From Epiperipatus broadwayi (Eukaryota > Onychophora > Udeonychophora > Euonychophora > Peripatidae), in the NCBI GenBank assembly GCA_028023455.1, contig JAQFVV010001068.1:16001-80000 (forward strand): DNA of 64,000 nucleotides, given 5' to 3'. Each line of letters opens with the position of its first letter. Positions within the stretch are counted from its first letter, which is position 1. Shown here in pieces: positions 60,819 through 64,000 of the stretch. Position numbers and translations under genes: made by a program. The notes under the pieces are model-generated. The model had not been told where the DNA came from. It did not search any database and saw only the letters and a list, made by a program, of their open reading frames with translations.

Positions 60819-61120
60819 TTCCTTTTTGCATCCTGGCTAAGCTGTCTCAGCAACCAATTCAAGTCCCAGCCTTCCTGTTTAATCTCCTTTATTGGTATCT
60901 GTTCCGATATTTCTGTAACTAAATTCTCTGGCATAGCTATAGTTTTCTGTGCACCCTCATCTCTATCCTGGCTCATACTATCTTCCCTTTCTATTTCTTC
61001 CGTACTGCTGTTGTACTCATTAATCTCTCTTCCTGATCTCAACATGATACCTCCACCTTTCATCTCCATTCCTACTTCTATCTCTTCCCCACTGCTCATT
61101 GCTTCTGTTTCTTTGTTCAT
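60764..61120 (-). pseudogene. LTR-element gag N-terminal fragment
   Basis: Starts MNKETEAMSSGEEIEVGMEM and includes GIMLRSGREINEYNSSTEEI and DLNWLLRQLSQDAKRKKK. An acidic N-terminus with an LRSGR motif and then an amphipathic basic helix fits the beginning of a retrotransposon Gag. It lies about 950 bp downstream (minus sense) of a primer-binding site at 62072-62089. After residue about 95 the frame runs into the poly-A/T of the palindrome, so the rest of the gene is lost. Confidence 0.45.
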
Positions 61121-61935
61121 TCTGTATACTATATATTCCTTTCAAAGTTATTATTATTATGCCTACTAAATATTTGATTTTTAAAACTTTTATACTTTTA
61201 ATACGGCTGTTTGCTGCTCTCCCCCTTCAAGAACGACTCGTTCACTTCCATCCCAACTCTATGCCTACCTCACTAATATATCTATAAGCCCACACCATTT
61301 TGATGCCCGTCCAACATATAATGAATTTTAAAAAATTTTTTTCGTCTCCCTACTTTTTATTTTATAAAACATATGAAACTTTTTATTTAAAAAAAAAATC
61401 CCTTCTTTTCTTTCTAGCTTTAATAAAATATACGAAAAATTTAAAAAAAATCTTTTTTTTTTTCGTCTATATATCTTAAGTATAACACATATTTTAATAT
61501 TAAAGATGACTTAATAAAAATTTAACTCACCCCCGCTCTCTTCTTCCAGCTGTTTTTTTTATATATACACATATATACTTAAATAGTTTTATGACCTAAT
61601 TCCGTTTGACCCGTCTGCACCAATTTCAAACCTTTTAACTTTTGGTTAATTTGACGTTACTTTTATATATATATTTCTTACTCATTTTAAACCACTCCAA
61701 TTCATAAAAATACTTTGATAAAACAACAAGACCCCCCTTTTCTTTTAATCTAAATTTCTTTTCTCTGCTCCCTAATGACAAATTTATAAGAGGATGACTT
61801 ATAACTTGATCAATCATCCTCGGGCGCTAGTCACTAGTGAACAGGAAAGACAAAATAAATTTAATAAATTTTTTTGCTATATACACACAAAAGTCCATAA
61901 CTCAAAGTATGTAGGTGTTTACATCAAAGCCTCAC

Positions 61936-61962
61936 TTGGTCGTCCAAATGCGGAAAAAAATC
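61936..61962 (-). repeat. Second, decayed primer-site/LTR boundary copy
   Basis: TTGGTCGTCCAAATGCGGAA parallels TTGGGCGCCAAATGCAGAAA at 62080, both followed by an A run. The primer-site part is mutated. This suggests a tandem or nested second copy of the LTR boundary about 145 bp away. Confidence 0.4.
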
Positions 61963-62071
61963 TTACATATATACATTATTCAAAAAAAAAATTGACTCAA
62001 AATCATTAATTTTGACCAAAAAAATTATATATATACTCCATAATCTCTTCAGGGGTGGAAATGAGTTACAA

Positions 62072-62089
62072 GCCCCACGTTGGGCGCCA
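62072..62089 (-). promoter_or_regulatory. Primer-binding site, tRNA-Lys type
   Basis: Minus strand TGGCGCCCAACGTGGGGC is the well-known 18-base complement of the 3' end of tRNA-Lys(1,2), two bases inside an LTR end ...TGCA. It marks the start of a minus-strand LTR element whose LTR extends to the right from 62092 and whose gag start is at 61120. The LTR's other end was not found. Confidence 0.75.
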
Positions 62090-62154
62090 AATGCAGAAAA
62101 AAAAACCTATGTGCCAGTCAAAACATGCTTATCCATCTAACATGAGCTGGAACT

Positions 62155-62270
62155 CACAAAATGTACTTCAAACCCAGTCAAGCCCGATATTTAGGTCAGG
62201 GACCAGCCTGGATTCGAACCCACTCTCCAAGCACCAATGGATAACATAACAATGGTAGCACACGAGATTT
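62155..62270 (-). other. tRNA-like segment with B box
   Basis: Minus strand contains GAGTGGGTTCGAATCCAGGC, an ideal B box, with GTGCTACCATTGTTATG about 45 bp upstream in the A-box position. It sits inside the presumed LTR and could be a SINE insertion or a tRNA relic. Confidence 0.45.
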
Positions 62271-62759
62271 AATTCTTCATCCGGCCCACTAGCAAATCGG
62301 AGAAAACAATAAGACTCATGGACTTAAACATATATATAAACAACGTAAATACTAGACATTCCACAGATAAAATCTAACATATTTAAATAATAGGGGCTTT
62401 ACTAATGAATACTTATGGGCAATTAGTGAATTGGATTGATTTAATAATGAGACAGAAACTGATATATGATGAATTAAAATATATTTATTGACAATTGTTG
62501 TTGGCAAATGCACACAGGCAGTTCATTTATAAAGTAACATTCTCTAGACTATTTGAACAATAATTGATGTTGGCAAATAGGTTTGTGGCTATGATTTAAT
62601 GGAGCCAAATATCCTGCTATACAACTAATCACTACATTAACTTATTTGTTATGTCCTTTTATAATCAGTTCGAGTGGCTCTTTTACGTAAAATCAAACCA
62701 AGTCTGGAGTGAAACTTAATACATCTGACTATAATCAATTTATATATTTAATATGGGCT

Positions 62760-63165
62760 TATAAAGCATCCCAGATAGCTTAAGATCGAACGGGTTTTCA
62801 AGAATGCTTCGGTTCAATGCCGAAGATTGCATATTAGGGAGGAAAGAGTTGGCTATAACGATTTTACTAATATGCTAGGCACAAGTAAAGTATAATAATA
62901 AAATGGCTCTGCAGATGGAAGAATAGTTTTAGGGTTTTTAAGGCAAACAATGGTTTACCCAATAACCGGTCATCATGCTGCTAATGGGGAACCTTTATTT
63001 GGTTCAGAGATGGGGGACTTACGTGCTAATCTGGCCCGTAGCTCAGACTTCGCTACTGCACTACCCATAAGAGAAGATGGGCTGGACTTACCGTGGCTCC
63101 ATCTTATATATATATCAAAAAGAACAGCACAACAAGAAAATATTAATAAATCCCACATCCGCCAA
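62760..63165. other. GC-richer island, unidentified
   Basis: Less AT-rich than anything nearby. It contains CTTCGG...CCGAAG (62806-62825) and GGGGAACC-TTTATTT-GGTTC (62985-63003), a hairpin-like string whose minus strand exposes AATAAA, a polyadenylation signal, as in some LTR R regions. The overlapping frames on both strands (62950-63201 and 62973-63158) cannot both be real and neither shows a domain. Possibly part of the LTR that begins at 62092. Confidence 0.3.
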
Positions 63166-63169
63166 GCCG

Positions 63170-64000
63170 AAGGATATTATAAATTAAAGATCATATATTA
63201 AATGAACACTAGATCATCAGCTTGATCAAAAGAGCCAACTCTTCTGTAGCATGAGAAATATGATATGCTACTGACAGGAATATACAGATACAAACTTTAC
63301 TTTATCCCGTTCAATCTCTTTAGTTATTTATAACTACTAAACTTTTAATAAGGAGGAAAAGTATATTTAATAAGGGACTTACGAATACTTTAATAAAAAA
63401 AATATACTTATGATTGCACTCCAGGCTAGTTTAATCTTTAGTGATATAATAATTAAGGGTTGAAAAGCCACATTTTATATTTATATTAATTGATTTATTA
63501 AATGAAAAAATATGAATTTGGGTTTCGAAACAGCGCACGAAATGACGCTATATAAATAATTTAACTTTATATGTTTAAAAACATATTCTATAATTAAATG
63601 CATGCCATTTCGAAACATAGGCACAACTAATAATAATTAAAAATAAGCAAAAGAAAAGCAAAATATAACTGCAGTGATTAAATTATATAGCAAAACATTA
63701 ATTAACACAGAAATTTACAAAAGTATTTCATATTATAGAATTTAAAGATTATTTGAAAAACAATTTAGAAAGAAGTTTCGATAATATGGTTAGCTAACCT
63801 GTTTTTGAAGAAATCATGATTGTTTTTGAAATTCACAGAGCTCTGCAATTTTAAATAATATTAAAACAGTTCTCCTATAGCTGAACTGGAGATATTCGAG
63901 CTGGAACGAAGGTGAGTTCTTTGGCGGCTTATGGCATGTTCTTATTCAGTTGCGAGACGATTTAAAATGGTGTTGGAATGAAGGCAAGTTCTTTTAGCGG
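63170..64000. other. No gene seen at right edge
   Basis: Contains the near-direct pair GGAACGAAGGTGAGTTCTTT (63902) and GGAATGAAGGCAAGTTCTTT (63975), continuing to the window edge, and inverse TTTCGAAAC strings (63524 and 63609). No coding sequence. Confidence 0.45.

Noticed and set aside
62950-63201. Possible small protein genes on either strand in the GC-richer island
   Set aside because: Both strands are open over the same bases, no domain is visible, and the region more likely belongs to an LTR.
62760-63700. Possible mitochondrial insertion (NUMT)
   Set aside because: The base composition and strings such as AGCTTAAGATCGAACGG briefly suggested organelle rRNA or tRNA, but I could not recognise any mitochondrial gene.
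1-64000. CRISPR array, operon, bacterial or phage gene clusters
   Set aside because: No regularly spaced identical repeats, no dense same-strand genes and no ribosome-binding-site pattern; all coding traces are eukaryotic transposons.

Overview
This window is A+T-rich (roughly three quarters A+T by eye) eukaryotic DNA, almost certainly from an invertebrate animal. It holds no intact host protein gene that I can support. Nearly everything recognisable is mobile-element debris: tRNA-headed SINEs, a hAT DNA transposon, a pogo/Tigger-like non-autonomous DNA element, three Penelope-like elements (PLEs), an RTE-type LINE, several LTR elements and many fold-back structures. Long A/T homopolymers, (AT)n tracts and the lack of any dense coding argue against a bacterium or organelle. 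The species cannot be named from this sequence.

Layout. 1-5 kb: a SINE with target-site duplications (TSDs), then a 2.7 kb dead hAT element with a perfect 8-bp TSD inserted in an older repeat; an unoccupied relative of that repeat lies at about 45 kb. 5-18 kb: mostly unannotatable, with two more SINE copies, a 199-bp fold-back element, one hammerhead-ribozyme-like motif and one exon-like block. 18-25 kb: an LTR-like start, one PLE reverse-transcriptase fragment, an opposite-strand PLE endonuclease fragment, and a second, nearly full-length but broken PLE followed by a well-formed hammerhead-like motif at 25.07 kb. 26.9-27.8 kb: a cluster of inverted and direct copies of a tRNA-like repeat.

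28.2-44.5 kb is one minus-strand LTR retrotransposon with 2.5 kb LTRs, a primer-binding site, a polypurine tract, a coiled-coil gag-like region, an unrecognised 329-residue reading frame and a possible integrase tail, but no visible reverse transcriptase. Its 3' LTR is split by a 7.2 kb insertion that ends in a second LTR-like sequence.

46.4-47.9 kb: an RTE LINE 3' half whose reverse transcriptase is interrupted by a C/T tract. 48.9-51.0 kb: a solo LTR with a 4-bp TSD; its inverted relative lies at 58.5-60.7 kb next to a palindrome and a gag-like fragment. 52.5-58.3 kb: SINE-like units, a 355-bp palindrome, the Tigger-like element and a third PLE fragment. 61.1-62.3 kb: a gag-like start and a tRNA-Lys-type primer-binding site of another minus-strand LTR element. 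The parts do not form a pathway; the window is best read as a nested record of transposition.
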